A DNA stretch of 64,000 nt from Chromatiales bacterium (GCA_028280505.1 JANQLO010000027.1:1-64000); one strand, 5' to 3'. Positions 54,777 through 64,000 are shown, counted from the first letter of the stretch. Notes: generated from the sequence alone by a model not told the origin. Numbers and translations are program-made.

Positions 54777-55064
54777 ATGGCGAACGAAGGCTATCACGAG
54801 CCCATCGAGGAATTGACCGACGAGACACGCGATATGCACCGTGCAATCACGTCGTTAATGGAAGAACTGGAAGCGGTCGATTGGTACAACCAACGCGTCG
54901 ACGCCTGCAAAAACACCGAACTCAAGGCAATCCTGGCGCACAACAGGGACGAAGAAAAGGAACACGCCGCAATGGTGTTGGAATGGATACGCCGACAGGA
55001 TCCGACTTTCGACAAGGAACTCAAAGACTATCTGTTTACCGACAAAACCATCGCTCACGAATAG
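54777..55064 (+). CDS. encapsulated-ferritin-like protein (EncFtn)
   Basis: This 95-residue two-helix ferritin-like protein has the EncFtn pattern: SLMEELEAVDWYNQRVDAC (iron-ligand Glu) and HNRDEEKEHAAMVLEWIRR (Glu and His ligands). EncFtn forms a ring-like decamer with ferroxidase sites at subunit interfaces and is normally packed into an encapsulin shell by a C-terminal peptide. The C-terminus here (LKDYLFTDKTIAHE) has no such peptide and no encapsulin gene is nearby. Good ribosome site (GAGGAGAAG). Confidence 0.88.
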   Translation: MANEGYHEPIEELTDETRDMHRAITSLMEELEAVDWYNQRVDACKNTELKAILAHNRDEEKEHAAMVLEWIRRQDPTFDKELKDYLFTDKTIAHE

Positions 55065-55601
55065 CTATCCGGGCGAGTCTGCGGTATCCGATAGTACCTC
55101 GACCGGGTCACCGACCCGGATCTCGCCCCCCTGCAATACCCGCAGGCCGATTCCGGCACCGCGTCCAAGCGCCTTCCCCGCACCGCGTTGCACCAAGCGA
55201 TCGAGATAACCGCACGGCGGACGTAGACGATGAAACTCGAACAGCGCCTCGCCTATCCTGACCTTGCGCTTATGATAAGCCGCCAGCGGTATCCCGCGTA
55301 CGACCAAGTTACGCCGATGCTCGCCATCGGCGAACGAAAGTGTGCTGCGACGCGACGCACGGTCGATATCCGCCTCACTGACCAAGGTCACCTCACAACC
55401 GTCGGTCTTGATCCAATGCCCCTTGCCCGAGGCATAACGATCTCCCGCCAAACCCTTGCCGGGCAGGCATCGGCAAGACGCAACTCTGCGCATCGGCTCA
55501 CCCGCGGACGCCGCAATGAAAACATCAACCAGGATTCCCTGCAGTTCGTCCTTACGCCAGGTATTGAGCCAAGAGAACAGGCGACTCACTTGTTCCGGCA
55601 T
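55065..55601 (-). CDS. MOSC-domain protein
   Basis: This 178-residue MOSC protein has conserved motifs CLPGKGLAGDRYASGKG, LVSEADIDRA, EHRRNLVVRG and a Cys in RPPCGYLDRL, the residue thought to take up sulfur in this family. MOSC proteins handle sulfur transfer to molybdenum cofactor or reduce N-hydroxylated compounds. Its stop abuts the convergent EncFtn stop. Confidence 0.88.
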   Translation of the reverse strand: MPEQVSRLFSWLNTWRKDELQGILVDVFIAASAGEPMRRVASCRCLPGKGLAGDRYASGKGHWIKTDGCEVTLVSEADIDRASRRSTLSFADGEHRRNLVVRGIPLAAYHKRKVRIGEALFEFHRLRPPCGYLDRLVQRGAGKALGRGAGIGLRVLQGGEIRVGDPVEVLSDTADSPG

Positions 55602-55649
55602 GCCGAACTCACCGATCGCTTGAAATAACTTCCGATAACTTTGAACGAT

Positions 55650-58052
55650 TCAGCGTGAAATGCCAAACGTGTCAGGTCCAGCAACAAACCTTACGCAGTC
55701 GCCGACCATTGCAAAGGTTTGTCCCCAGGCGCCGGCGCATTTGGCGCTCTGGCCGTTTGGTCGTGAATCGTTGGAAGTCCCTCGACACGCCGACAACGCC
55801 TCTCGGCCGACCGATGCCAAAGGCGCGCAACCCTGTACAGCAATGGGTTCATGCCGTTGCACATCCTGCGTCAGACTCCCTTCCGACAATTCGACATAGG
55901 CACGATAGCGATGCCGAATGTTACGTACATAGCTGACCGGCTCGATACCGCGCACATAACCGAAGCGTGCTTTGTTGGCGTACTTCTTTTTCGATAACAA
56001 AAGTATCGCCCGTTCGGTATTGTCGAACCAGCGATCGCCATCCCAGCCTTTCTGCCGTGCCAAACGCCGTGCGTCCTGGACATGCCCGTAACCGGCGTTG
56101 TATGCAGCGAGCGTGAACCACAAGCGCTCGCTGAATGGCAGCGAAGGTTCGAACCGCTGACGCACCCAGTCCATGTATTTGACCCCGGCGTGGATGTTGT
56201 CTTCCGGCTGCTCGAGCTCATCGAAACCCATCGATTGTGCGGTACGGGGCATCACCTGCATCAACCCGGTCGCCCCGGCGAAGGATTCGGCCGACGGATC
56301 GAAACGGCTCTCCTGATACATCTGTGCGGTAATGAGACGCCAATCGAAACCATAGTGCTCGGCATAGCGCCGAATGATGTCGTCATAGGGCGATAAACTC
56401 TGACCTTCGTCGCCGACAAAACGCCCCTCGGCAAGATCGCGAATCGCACGCGGGTTGGTGAAATACTTTTTGTAAAGGATGTTGTACACCAGCCCCTTGT
56501 ACGACTTGGCAATGAATTCGTCGAGCGCCGCGAGCAGCCCGGGATTGTCTGCACGCGTCGCCACGGCATGCGCCCTGTCATCGGTCAAGGCGAAACCGGA
56601 TTTCACCGTCAGACCGCGTGCCAGTTCGATGTCCAACAAATGCTGATCGGCGACCGTGGCATCGATTTCCCCCTCGGCAACGCGCGCGATCAATTCTTCG
56701 GTCTCCCAATCCTCGGGCGCAGCCGCCAACTCGAAATCGATGCCTTGCTCGCGCAATGCAAGCAAATCTTTCCAATAGGGACTCGAGCGTCGAACCATGA
56801 CGGTTCGTCCTGCCAAAGCCTGTGCGCCATCCAATAGGTCGTCCTTATGCACCACCAAATGCCGCGGTGCATGGTGATAGGGACGAGAGTAGGCAATGCC
56901 GTGCTTTGTCATCGCCGGATCGGGCTCCAGAAAACCGGCGGCGACGTCGCCTCGACCGTCTTGCAACCATTGCAACATCTGATCGTTGCTCTCCGGTACT
57001 ATAACCTCCAAGCGCAGACCATTGGCTTTGGCAAACGCCTTGGCCAAATCGTACTCGAAGCCCATCAATTCACCTTTGTGGAGAAAATACGAAGCCGCAT
57101 TGTTGCGCAGCAAAACACGTAACACCCGACGTTTTTTTATCTCGCCGAGATCGCCGGTAAATTGTGCAACACCGGCATGTGGTGCGAACTCGAGATGCAG
57201 AAATTTATTCAATGCCGCGCGGAGCTGTTGCGCGTCCGGACGTATCCCCCAAGCAATATCGTCGTCGCCGGGCAATTCGAAAGCCACCTTGAGATCGTCA
57301 CGATAAGCCAGATACATATCGGCCACGTTGCTGTCCCGCACGCTGGCATCGACCTCGCCACCCGCCACGCGATCGAGTTCGTCTTCGTCTGATATCCCGG
57401 ACGGCCGCGGTACGAGCTCGATGCCCGGATTGTCATTGCGCATCGCCTGCAATCGTTCCCAGAAAGACGACCCGGGACTTACCATCACCCGGCGCCCCTG
57501 CAGATCGGCGACCTGATCGATATCGTCACGGTTTTTCGACACCAACACTTGCTGACGGACGTTGGTCAGCGGTACCGAAAAAGCGATGCGCTCGCGGCGC
57601 GATTCGGTAATCGTGAGATTCGCCGCGATCATGTCGCCCCGGCCTTCGAGCAAGTAAGGAATCATGTCGGCAAAACGCGCAACCGGCACCAGTTGGGGTT
57701 CCAAGCCATAGCTGCGTGCGAAAGCCTGCGCCGCCTCGTGCTGCGTCTCGACCGGCCAGCCGTCACGTGGCAGATAAAAAGCGCCACCGACATTCGCCGG
57801 AATGATAATGCGCAGGCTACCGCGCTCCTTGATGCCGTCGAGGTCACCCGCAAACAGCGTTTCCGCCAGCCCCGGAGGCGCAACGGCTGCCGGCGAGATC
57901 GGCGACAATGATGATGGTGACCCGGAAGCACGTTCTTGATCGGGGCCGCTATCGCACCCGGTCAACAACAGTATCGGCAGACAAGCGAACGCAAGCGTAG
58001 CGGAGAACAATTTCCGCAGCTGGGCTTGTACGCTTCCGATACGGCCGAACAT
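55650..58052 (-). CDS. MltF-type lytic transglycosylase with two solute-binding domains
   Basis: This 800-residue exported protein starts with a lipoprotein signal (lipobox LTGC at about residue 33). A first SBP_bac_3 domain spans about 75-300 and a second about 305-540. A lytic transglycosylase domain follows (WRLITAQMYQESRFDPSAES with catalytic Glu, ATGLMQVMPRTA, AAYNAGYGHV). E. coli MltF has one such sensing domain; this one has two. It probably cleaves peptidoglycan under allosteric control by bound muropeptides or amino acids. The C-terminal 70 residues are Cys/Ser-rich and not family-like. Confidence 0.88.
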   Translation of the reverse strand: MFGRIGSVQAQLRKLFSATLAFACLPILLLTGCDSGPDQERASGSPSSLSPISPAAVAPPGLAETLFAGDLDGIKERGSLRIIIPANVGGAFYLPRDGWPVETQHEAAQAFARSYGLEPQLVPVARFADMIPYLLEGRGDMIAANLTITESRRERIAFSVPLTNVRQQVLVSKNRDDIDQVADLQGRRVMVSPGSSFWERLQAMRNDNPGIELVPRPSGISDEDELDRVAGGEVDASVRDSNVADMYLAYRDDLKVAFELPGDDDIAWGIRPDAQQLRAALNKFLHLEFAPHAGVAQFTGDLGEIKKRRVLRVLLRNNAASYFLHKGELMGFEYDLAKAFAKANGLRLEVIVPESNDQMLQWLQDGRGDVAAGFLEPDPAMTKHGIAYSRPYHHAPRHLVVHKDDLLDGAQALAGRTVMVRRSSPYWKDLLALREQGIDFELAAAPEDWETEELIARVAEGEIDATVADQHLLDIELARGLTVKSGFALTDDRAHAVATRADNPGLLAALDEFIAKSYKGLVYNILYKKYFTNPRAIRDLAEGRFVGDEGQSLSPYDDIIRRYAEHYGFDWRLITAQMYQESRFDPSAESFAGATGLMQVMPRTAQSMGFDELEQPEDNIHAGVKYMDWVRQRFEPSLPFSERLWFTLAAYNAGYGHVQDARRLARQKGWDGDRWFDNTERAILLLSKKKYANKARFGYVRGIEPVSYVRNIRHRYRAYVELSEGSLTQDVQRHEPIAVQGCAPLASVGREALSACRGTSNDSRPNGQSAKCAGAWGQTFAMVGDCVRFVAGPDTFGISR

Positions 58053-58531
58053 CAGCCGAGTATACCCCTGTCTAACGGCACGATTCGTCGTGCGTATTGC
58101 CGCCCCAACTTCATGAAAAGATAAGCAATTTCTGATTTACAGTGCACCACCGAAAACACACCCGCATCCGAGGGGTGCACGGGGTTGGTATCCAGCAGAT
58201 ACTCAGTGATCTATGTCGGCTCGGGGTCCGATATCTAGAGAGATTACGCAATACTGCGAAAGATGCGACACCATTACCGATTCACTCGAGAGTTGGCAGC
58301 TTTGCACCAAATCGGCAGAATCTTCATCTACAGAACCGTATCCGCCCGTGAGCCGGTACCTCAACTGCGGATACCCGACAGGCAGCGAGATCGACCCCAC
58401 CGGTACGACTCCGCCGCCGAATCGACCAACGACCGAGTTGTTGCCCACCGACAAATCCGCAGAGAGTCGCCAATAGGCGCAGCGACACGACAAAATCGAT
58501 CAAGCCGGCGGGACAACCCCGGAACAAAAGA
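58053..58531. other. 479-nt divergent intergenic region
   Basis: The region separates the transglycosylase gene from the ABC permease gene. A 6-bp hairpin with a TTCG loop (GCACGA/TCGTGC) lies at about 58079-58094 and a TATACT lies just before the leftward start codon. An 87-codon plus-strand frame from 58213 (with CERC near its start and a Pro/Thr-rich tail) has no ribosome site and is not called. Confidence 0.4.
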
Positions 58532-60169
58532 ATGAAACGGCAGCAAGCGACAAGCAGTACTCGCGCTCTGGCACTGATGCTGGTTGTATTGGTCGGGCTG
58601 CTGGTCGGACTGCCTGTGCTGTTGCTTTTGATCACGCTCTCGCCGGGCGATTCGGCTGCATGGGTCGAGCGTCACCGGCTGCTGCTGGACGGCGGCCTGC
58701 AGCAGAGTTGGTTGTATACCCTGACGGTTGCGCTTGCCGCATGCGTGATCGCCAGTCTGGTCGCGATTCCGGCAGCCTTTGTCGCCGTGCGCGGCGACCC
58801 GCTGATCCGCCGCACGCTCATCACGTTCGGCATATTGCCGTTGGCGATGCCCGCATTCGCCACCGCCGGCTTGGCACGCGACTATTTCGGTGGCGATGGC
58901 ATAACGGCTTGGGCGGCCATGCTGCCCGGACCGATCTCACCACAGGACATCATGCTCACCTTGGTTTACGCGTGGCATTTTCTGCCGTTGATTCTGCTCA
59001 GCCTGATCGCCGGCCTAAGTCGAATCGATCGCAAGTTGTCCGAAAGCGCGGCAAACCTCGGTGCCAGCGGCTTTCTGATCTTGCGGCGGATCACATTGCC
59101 GCTGGTGACGCCGTCCTTCATCCTGGGCGCCGGTCTGATGATGCTGAAAATCATCGAGGATGTCGGCACGCCGTTGATTCTCGGCGTCGATCACATGTTG
59201 GCGCCACAGATTCTGCTTCAGCTGAGCGAGACTTCGCTTGCAGACCACCTGTTGGCAAATCAACTGCTGTTGCTGCTACTCATGGCGGTGCTGATCACCG
59301 TCTTCGCATGGCCCGCACTGCTGCCGAATGGCGATAACGCAGAACCGGCCGACACATGCCGGTGGCCGCGCCACCCACTGACCTTTACCTTGGCTTTTGG
59401 ACTCACCGTATCCGTCTCCGCACTCGTCATCGCACCCTATGCATGGCTGCTGAACAAGGTGCGCGATGCCAACATCGACTGGCCCACGCTGGCGTCTTCG
59501 TTCGGACCGGAAATCAGTTTGAACGGCACCCTGATCGCCGCACTGGGCAGCGGCACAATGCTTGCGCTATTGGGAGGACTGGCGATCACATCCATGCATC
59601 AACACGGCTGGCAGAACCGTCTTGCCCGTTTTACGGTTGCAGCGATTTTCGCCTTGCCCGGCGTGATGCTGGCCATCGCCTACCAAAACCTTCAAACATG
59701 GATAGGTGACGTGGCGGTTTTTGCTTGGATCGCGCTGGTGTTCACAGTGGCCTTGAAACACCTGTCGCTGGTACCGCATTTGTTTGCCAACCGACCGGTA
59801 GGCAAACCGGCTGACTTGGCATACAAGCTTGGATGGATTGCGTACACCGCACGACTCTGGTTACCCGCTCACGCGGCCACGATCTTCGGCCTACTCATAC
59901 TCGGTTTTACCGCAATGTTGCTCGAACTCTCGGCCGCCTTGGTACTGATCACCCAAGCCCCGCCGCCGCTGGCAATGGCACTGTTCCAAGAACTCCAGAG
60001 CCCCGGTGGACCGATCGCCGGTACCACGCTGACGCTTTGGCTCGTCGTCGCAATCCTCATCGGTTTGGGCGGCACCCTGGCATCGCTCCGCCCAAGCGCG
60101 CAACCCCGTACCCATCAAACCAAGAAACGAGCAACCGACAAGCCGGCTGCTGCCGAGAACCCGTCATGA
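58532..60169 (+). CDS. ABC transporter permease, FbpB/ThiP-like fused form
   Basis: This 545-residue membrane protein consists of two fused permease halves with about twelve helices, as in iron(III), thiamine or spermidine-type importers. Each half has a coupling-helix region (ESAANLGASGFLILRRITLP in the first; RPVGKPADLAYKLGWIAYTA in the second, weakly conserved). The downstream ATPase overlaps its stop (ATGA). No substrate-binding protein gene is adjacent, so the substrate cannot be assigned. Confidence 0.85.
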   Translation: MKRQQATSSTRALALMLVVLVGLLVGLPVLLLLITLSPGDSAAWVERHRLLLDGGLQQSWLYTLTVALAACVIASLVAIPAAFVAVRGDPLIRRTLITFGILPLAMPAFATAGLARDYFGGDGITAWAAMLPGPISPQDIMLTLVYAWHFLPLILLSLIAGLSRIDRKLSESAANLGASGFLILRRITLPLVTPSFILGAGLMMLKIIEDVGTPLILGVDHMLAPQILLQLSETSLADHLLANQLLLLLLMAVLITVFAWPALLPNGDNAEPADTCRWPRHPLTFTLAFGLTVSVSALVIAPYAWLLNKVRDANIDWPTLASSFGPEISLNGTLIAALGSGTMLALLGGLAITSMHQHGWQNRLARFTVAAIFALPGVMLAIAYQNLQTWIGDVAVFAWIALVFTVALKHLSLVPHLFANRPVGKPADLAYKLGWIAYTARLWLPAHAATIFGLLILGFTAMLLELSAALVLITQAPPPLAMALFQELQSPGGPIAGTTLTLWLVVAILIGLGGTLASLRPSAQPRTHQTKKRATDKPAAAENPS

Positions 60170-61254
60170 CCGCCCGCGACCCCGCCAGCCTCGATCTTCG
60201 TCACCTGGACGTGACTGTCGAACAACAACAACGCCTGCACGACATCGAGCTTCATGTATTGCCCGGCGAGCTGATCTTTATCGTCGGTCGTCAAGACTCG
60301 GGGAAATCGAGCCTGTTGCGTGCGATCGCGGGTCTGGATCCGATCGCCGGCGGTGAAATCTGGATCGACGAGCAAGAGATCACCCGAATGAAACCGGCCA
60401 AGCGTAAGATCGCGATGCTGTCTCAGTCTGCTCCGCTTTGGCCACATCTCGACGTCGGCCGAAATATCGCCTTTGCGTTAAGAGGACGTGGGTTACGGAA
60501 AGCCGAGGTACGAAGCCGGACCGAACGGGAACTCAGCACTGTGGGTTTGGCGGAGTTTATCAAGCACCTGCCAGCCCAATTGAACGCCAGCCAACAACAA
60601 CATGTCGCCCTCGCCCGCACACTGTGTGCCGACAGCCGTGTCATGTTGCTGGACGAACCCTTCAGCGCCCAGGATCCGATTCTTCATGAACGCCTGCTGC
60701 AAGGATTGAAACGACGCCTTCAACATGCCAGCATCACTACGCTGTTGACTAGCGAAGATCCTCAGGAGGCGCTGCGCTTCGCTGATCGAATCGCCGTACT
60801 GCACGAGGGCGAACTGCTACAGATCGGCAGTCCACAGGAGCTCTACGACAAACCGGCCCATCGACACGTGGCCGAATACTTCGGTAACGTCAATGTAATC
60901 GACGGCGAGATAGAAATCGTCGGCGATCAACCGCTGTTTCATGCCGATAACGGCATCGTCATCCCGGTATTCGAACAAGCGGTGAAACGTGCTCGCACGG
61001 GTTCGGCGATGTTCCGCCCACATGATCTGCGTCTCGTCGAATCCGGTGACGAGCCCTTCGGCGATCGCATCCGTCTCATCGGCCGAGTGGAACACAACGA
61101 GTTTCGCGGCAACAGCATTCGTTACGGTGTCGCGGTCTCGGGAGATACCCTGTGGGTCGATCTGCCACGCAAGCATGACACATTGGAACTGGAAATCGGC
61201 GACTCCGTCGTGCTTGGCCTCGACCCCGCACATGTCCACATTCTGGAGCGCTGA
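60166..61254 (+). CDS. ABC transporter ATP-binding protein with degenerate signature
   Basis: This 362-residue ATPase of the importer type has a C-terminal TOBE-like regulatory domain. Walker A (GRQDSGKSS), the Q-loop (MLSQSAPLWP) and Walker B (VMLLDEPFSAQD) are present. The signature is LNASQQQH rather than LSGGQ, and the H-loop reads LLTSEDPQEA, lacking the usual His after Thr. These changes predict weak or altered ATP hydrolysis. It is translationally coupled to the permease. Confidence 0.85.
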   Translation: MTARDPASLDLRHLDVTVEQQQRLHDIELHVLPGELIFIVGRQDSGKSSLLRAIAGLDPIAGGEIWIDEQEITRMKPAKRKIAMLSQSAPLWPHLDVGRNIAFALRGRGLRKAEVRSRTERELSTVGLAEFIKHLPAQLNASQQQHVALARTLCADSRVMLLDEPFSAQDPILHERLLQGLKRRLQHASITTLLTSEDPQEALRFADRIAVLHEGELLQIGSPQELYDKPAHRHVAEYFGNVNVIDGEIEIVGDQPLFHADNGIVIPVFEQAVKRARTGSAMFRPHDLRLVESGDEPFGDRIRLIGRVEHNEFRGNSIRYGVAVSGDTLWVDLPRKHDTLELEIGDSVVLGLDPAHVHILER

Positions 61255-61335
61255 ATACCTATGGTGTCTTCTGCTAGCCTTGGGCCTTCATAATCATGGG
61301 GCCCAGCCCGCATATTGCACGAAGGCGGAACCGGC

Positions 61336-61440
61336 ATGATCGAGAAAACTCGGGTTATCAAACAATCGTACATCGCTTTGCTTTCGATCGCGCAGCTACA
61401 CGTTGTCCTATTCGGTTTTGTGAACGAGCAGGCTAGCTGA
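61336..61440 (+). CDS. possible 34-aa peptide
   Basis: This ATG-initiated short frame with AAGGCGG about 10 nt upstream encodes a peptide with one hydrophobic stretch (SYIALLSIAQLHVVLFGFV). It ends 3 nt before the GTG of the nuclease gene, which could mean coupling. Evidence for translation is weak. Confidence 0.25.
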   Translation: MIEKTRVIKQSYIALLSIAQLHVVLFGFVNEQAS

Positions 61441-61443
61441 CCC

Positions 61444-64000
61444 GTGACCCCGACACTCACCGCCTTGGATGGCGATTGCACATTATTGACGGTAAACAAC
61501 CGGCTTGCGCTCGAGCTGCGGGCTCGTTATGACCGCATGCAGGCCGCCGCGGGAAAAACCGTGTGGCCGAGCGCCGACATCCTGCCTTGGAGCGCCTGGC
61601 TCAAACGCCAATACGAGAGACTGCTGGACCGCGGCGTGGCCACACGAGACCTTCTCAGCAGCACTCAGGAACGCTTGCTCTGGGAAGAGACCATTCGACA
61701 CCACCCGGGTTCCGGCGAATTGCTGCAACCGGCGGCTGCGGCACAGGCTGCACGGGACGCCTTTGCGCTGTGCATCGACTGGCGGCTCGATCCAACACAA
61801 CTCGATGCCATCGGTGGCGACGATACACACACCTTCCTCGCCTGGCGTGAGGTCTTCATCCGCCGGCTCAAGCGCGACGACCTGATCACCGAGGCGGAAA
61901 TTCCCGAACTGGTCCGTCAGGCGCTCGACCATGGCCAGATCGAACTACCCGACAACCTGATACACAGTGGTTTTGACACCCTGTCACCGGGCCAGCAACA
62001 CCTACTCGACGCCATCGAAAGCACCGGCTGCGATGTCGGCGAGTACCGTGGCGCGCTACGCGAAAGCCAACGCACACGCCTTGTCGCGTCCGATGCCGAA
62101 CAAGAAATCCGACTGGCCGCGCATTGGGCAAGTGATCGACTTCGTGAAAACCCGGCATGCCGTATCGGCATCGTCTCGCCACGTATCCGCCAACAGCGTC
62201 GCGACCTGCAACGCATTTTCACCGAGATACTGACACCGGAGACCTACCTCGGCAAAAGCAACGCTCTGCTGTTCGACATCTCGCTCGGCGAACCCCTGTC
62301 GAGTTATGCGTTGACCGCCGACGCACTGGGCAGTTTGCGCCTATTGCTCGGGAGCTTACCGTCAGCGGATGTCGGCCGGCTGCTGCGCAGTCCTTTTCTC
62401 GGGGGCCATGCCGAGGAATGGGAGGGACGCGCACTGCTCGATGCCGCCCTGCGCGACGACGGCCTGCCGCAGATCGATCTTCAACGCCTCATACGGCAGC
62501 TCGAACGTTTCATCGAAGACGATCCGCGCCGCTGCCCGGAACTGCTCTCACGATTGCAGGCGTTAAGAACCCTGCGTGGTCAACTGCCGCGCAGCGCCGC
62601 CCCCGGCGAATGGGCCAGGCAATTGCAACAGGCTTTGCAGACACTCGGCTGGCCGGGCGATCGAGGTCTCGACAGTCACGAATACCAGCAGCACCAACGC
62701 CTGCAACAGGTCTTCAGCGAATTCGCCCAGCTGGCCAAGGTACGTACCCAACTGCGTCTTGGCGAGGCACTGGGGCAGCTGGCGACGCTCGCCGACGAGG
62801 CGGTGTTCCAGGCCAAGCGCATGACAACACCGATTCGTATTCTCGGCGGTCTGGAGGCGGCCGGGATGGATTTCGATTACCTCTGGCTACTGGGGCTGGA
62901 CGACCAAACCTGGCCACCCGCGGCACAACCGAATCCACTACTGCCCAACACACTGCAACGCGAACTCGGTATGCCGCATGCATCGGCGGAACGCGAACTG
63001 GCGTTCGCCGGCGCGCTGACCGAACGACTCGCCGGCAGCGCCGAACAGGTGATCGGCAGCCATGCGAATCAATCGGGCGAACGCGAACAAGGCCCAAGCC
63101 CGTTGATCGCAACCTGGCCGGTGCGCGAACCCAAGGAGATCGTTGATATCGGTAACATGATGCGCGAGTCCTGCCGCCATGTCGATCGCTGGGAAAACAT
63201 GCCGACAAACGGGCTACCCCCGGATGATAGTGCACTGGCCGGCGGCACCTCTCTACTCGCGGCGCAAGCCAGCTGCCCTTTTGCCGCTACGGCGCGTTTT
63301 CGTCTCCACGCACAACCCCTCGGTGAACCGAGCTTCGCTCCGGATGCCGCACTCAACGGCGCCTTGATCCATGCCTTGCTGCAACGAACATGGCAGCATT
63401 TGCGCAACGCGCAGACACTGGCAAAACACGACAACGATGCACTGGAAACGACGATTCGACCATTGGCCGAAGCCACGCTGGGGGACATCGGGCGACGCCG
63501 TCCGGATCTCTATACGCCACGCTTCAAGGCGATCGAGACCACGCGATTGACGCGTCTGCTGATCGCTTGGCTGACGCATGAACGCGAACGCACACAAGAC
63601 TTCGAAGTGATCGCGTTGGAACAAGACCAACTGATCGAGACCGGCGGCCTGCGTTTGAAGACCCGCGCCGATCGTGTCGACCGCTTGGCCGACGGCAGCC
63701 TCGCAGTCATCGATTACAAGACAGGACGTTCGATACGCGACGACGGCTGGTTCGACGACCGCCTGAGCGAACCACAGCTTCCGTTGTATAGCTTGCATGA
63801 ATCGGGCGAGGTCGCGGCGACCTTGCTCGCGAGGGTGCGACGCGACGGTCCGGGGTGCGGTTTCGTCGGGCTCAGCCGCGAATCGGATTTCGCCCCCGGC
63901 GTGAAAACGCCACAGGAGCACGACCAAGACATCGACTGGCAGCACCTTCTCGAACACTGGCGATTGTCAATCGCGGAACTCGCCGACGAGATCCGAGCAG
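61444..64000 (+). CDS. PD-(D/E)XK nuclease-family DNA repair protein (3' end missing)
   Basis: The reading frame is open from a GTG at 61444 to the end of the window (852 codons so far). The N-terminal part resembles the inactivated helicase fold of AddB-like proteins (TLLTVNNRLALELRARYDRM). Near residue 740-760 is the nuclease core LADGSLAVIDYKTGRS with the D-Y-K catalytic residues. This matches the proteobacterial 'probable DNA repair protein' group usually followed by a UvrD/RecB-like helicase gene, expected just outside the window. Other weak starts are possible. Confidence 0.85.
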   Translation, partial: MTPTLTALDGDCTLLTVNNRLALELRARYDRMQAAAGKTVWPSADILPWSAWLKRQYERLLDRGVATRDLLSSTQERLLWEETIRHHPGSGELLQPAAAAQAARDAFALCIDWRLDPTQLDAIGGDDTHTFLAWREVFIRRLKRDDLITEAEIPELVRQALDHGQIELPDNLIHSGFDTLSPGQQHLLDAIESTGCDVGEYRGALRESQRTRLVASDAEQEIRLAAHWASDRLRENPACRIGIVSPRIRQQRRDLQRIFTEILTPETYLGKSNALLFDISLGEPLSSYALTADALGSLRLLLGSLPSADVGRLLRSPFLGGHAEEWEGRALLDAALRDDGLPQIDLQRLIRQLERFIEDDPRRCPELLSRLQALRTLRGQLPRSAAPGEWARQLQQALQTLGWPGDRGLDSHEYQQHQRLQQVFSEFAQLAKVRTQLRLGEALGQLATLADEAVFQAKRMTTPIRILGGLEAAGMDFDYLWLLGLDDQTWPPAAQPNPLLPNTLQRELGMPHASAERELAFAGALTERLAGSAEQVIGSHANQSGEREQGPSPLIATWPVREPKEIVDIGNMMRESCRHVDRWENMPTNGLPPDDSALAGGTSLLAAQASCPFAATARFRLHAQPLGEPSFAPDAALNGALIHALLQRTWQHLRNAQTLAKHDNDALETTIRPLAEATLGDIGRRRPDLYTPRFKAIETTRLTRLLIAWLTHERERTQDFEVIALEQDQLIETGGLRLKTRADRVDRLADGSLAVIDYKTGRSIRDDGWFDDRLSEPQLPLYSLHESGEVAATLLARVRRDGPGCGFVGLSRESDFAPGVKTPQEHDQDIDWQHLLEHWRLSIAELADEIRA

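Noticed and set aside
61444..64000. Nuclease gene as AddB or RecB proper
   Set aside because: The length and motif layout seen fit the shorter proteobacterial PD-(D/E)XK repair group; no intact helicase motifs are visible in the part available.

Overview
The window reads as chromosomal DNA of a free-living, flagellated gammaproteobacterium of fairly high GC content. Three things point there: the gene order rnr-rlmB / rpsF-rpsR-DUF2232-rplI / dnaB-radA, the FleQ-FleS-FleR flagellar hierarchy, and the number of sigma-54 activators. Physiology can be inferred from two pathways. A sucrose-synthesis operon (sps-spp-frk-ams) of the kind used by halotolerant methylotrophs for compatible-solute production lies divergent from a large MscK-type mechanosensitive channel. 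A tetrahydromethanopterin/methanofuran C1 cluster carries fhcB, fhcA, mfnB and accessory genes. A halotolerant C1-oxidising (methylotrophic or formaldehyde-detoxifying) member near the Chromatiales is my best guess; the species is not recognised.

Layout. 0-3.7 kb: a DmpR/XylR-like sigma-54 activator and two unknown genes. 3.7-13.3 kb: sucrose operon (minus strand) and MscK-like channel (plus strand). 13.3-17.4 kb: an RtcB RNA-ligase locus (minus strand) with an unknown 315-residue partner. It is preceded by a leader with one nearly complete but defective tRNA-like sequence and further T-arm/CCA fragments, is followed by a small basic ORF whose stop codon sits in a hairpin loop, and is bordered by an XRE-type regulator with a small divergent ORF. 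This is the most unusual part of the window. 17.6-26.6 kb: an AcoR-type sigma-54 activator, a well-formed sigma-54 promoter, then eight tightly packed C1-cofactor genes. 26.6-33.5 kb: an accessory stretch of small genes (AT-rich FRG-domain ORF next to an attC-like sequence, hydrolase, GIY-YIG protein, PPOX protein, cytochrome c', AlkA-like glycosylase, L7/L12-like membrane protein, lipoprotein) ending in a decapitated SDR gene. 33.5-43.5 kb: fleQ, fleSR and fliEFGHIJ, with sigma-54 promoters in front of fleS and fliE. 43.6-53.7 kb: CorC/CorB-like protein, PilZ protein, radA, dnaB, ribosomal protein operon, rlmB, rnr. 53.7-64 kb: tRNA-Leu(CAG), macro-domain protein, encapsulated-ferritin homologue, MOSC protein, a lytic transglycosylase with two solute-binding domains, an ABC transporter with a degenerate ATPase, and the 5' part of a PD-(D/E)XK nuclease gene running off the end.

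How the parts work together. The AcoR-like protein plus the sigma-54 promoter suggests that the C1 cofactor/oxidation cluster is inducible through RpoN. The sucrose operon and channel form an osmotic-stress pair. The RtcB locus looks like an RNA-repair module in which tRNA-shaped transcripts may be substrates, sensors or decoys. No rRNA genes, CRISPR arrays or recognisable insertion sequences were seen.
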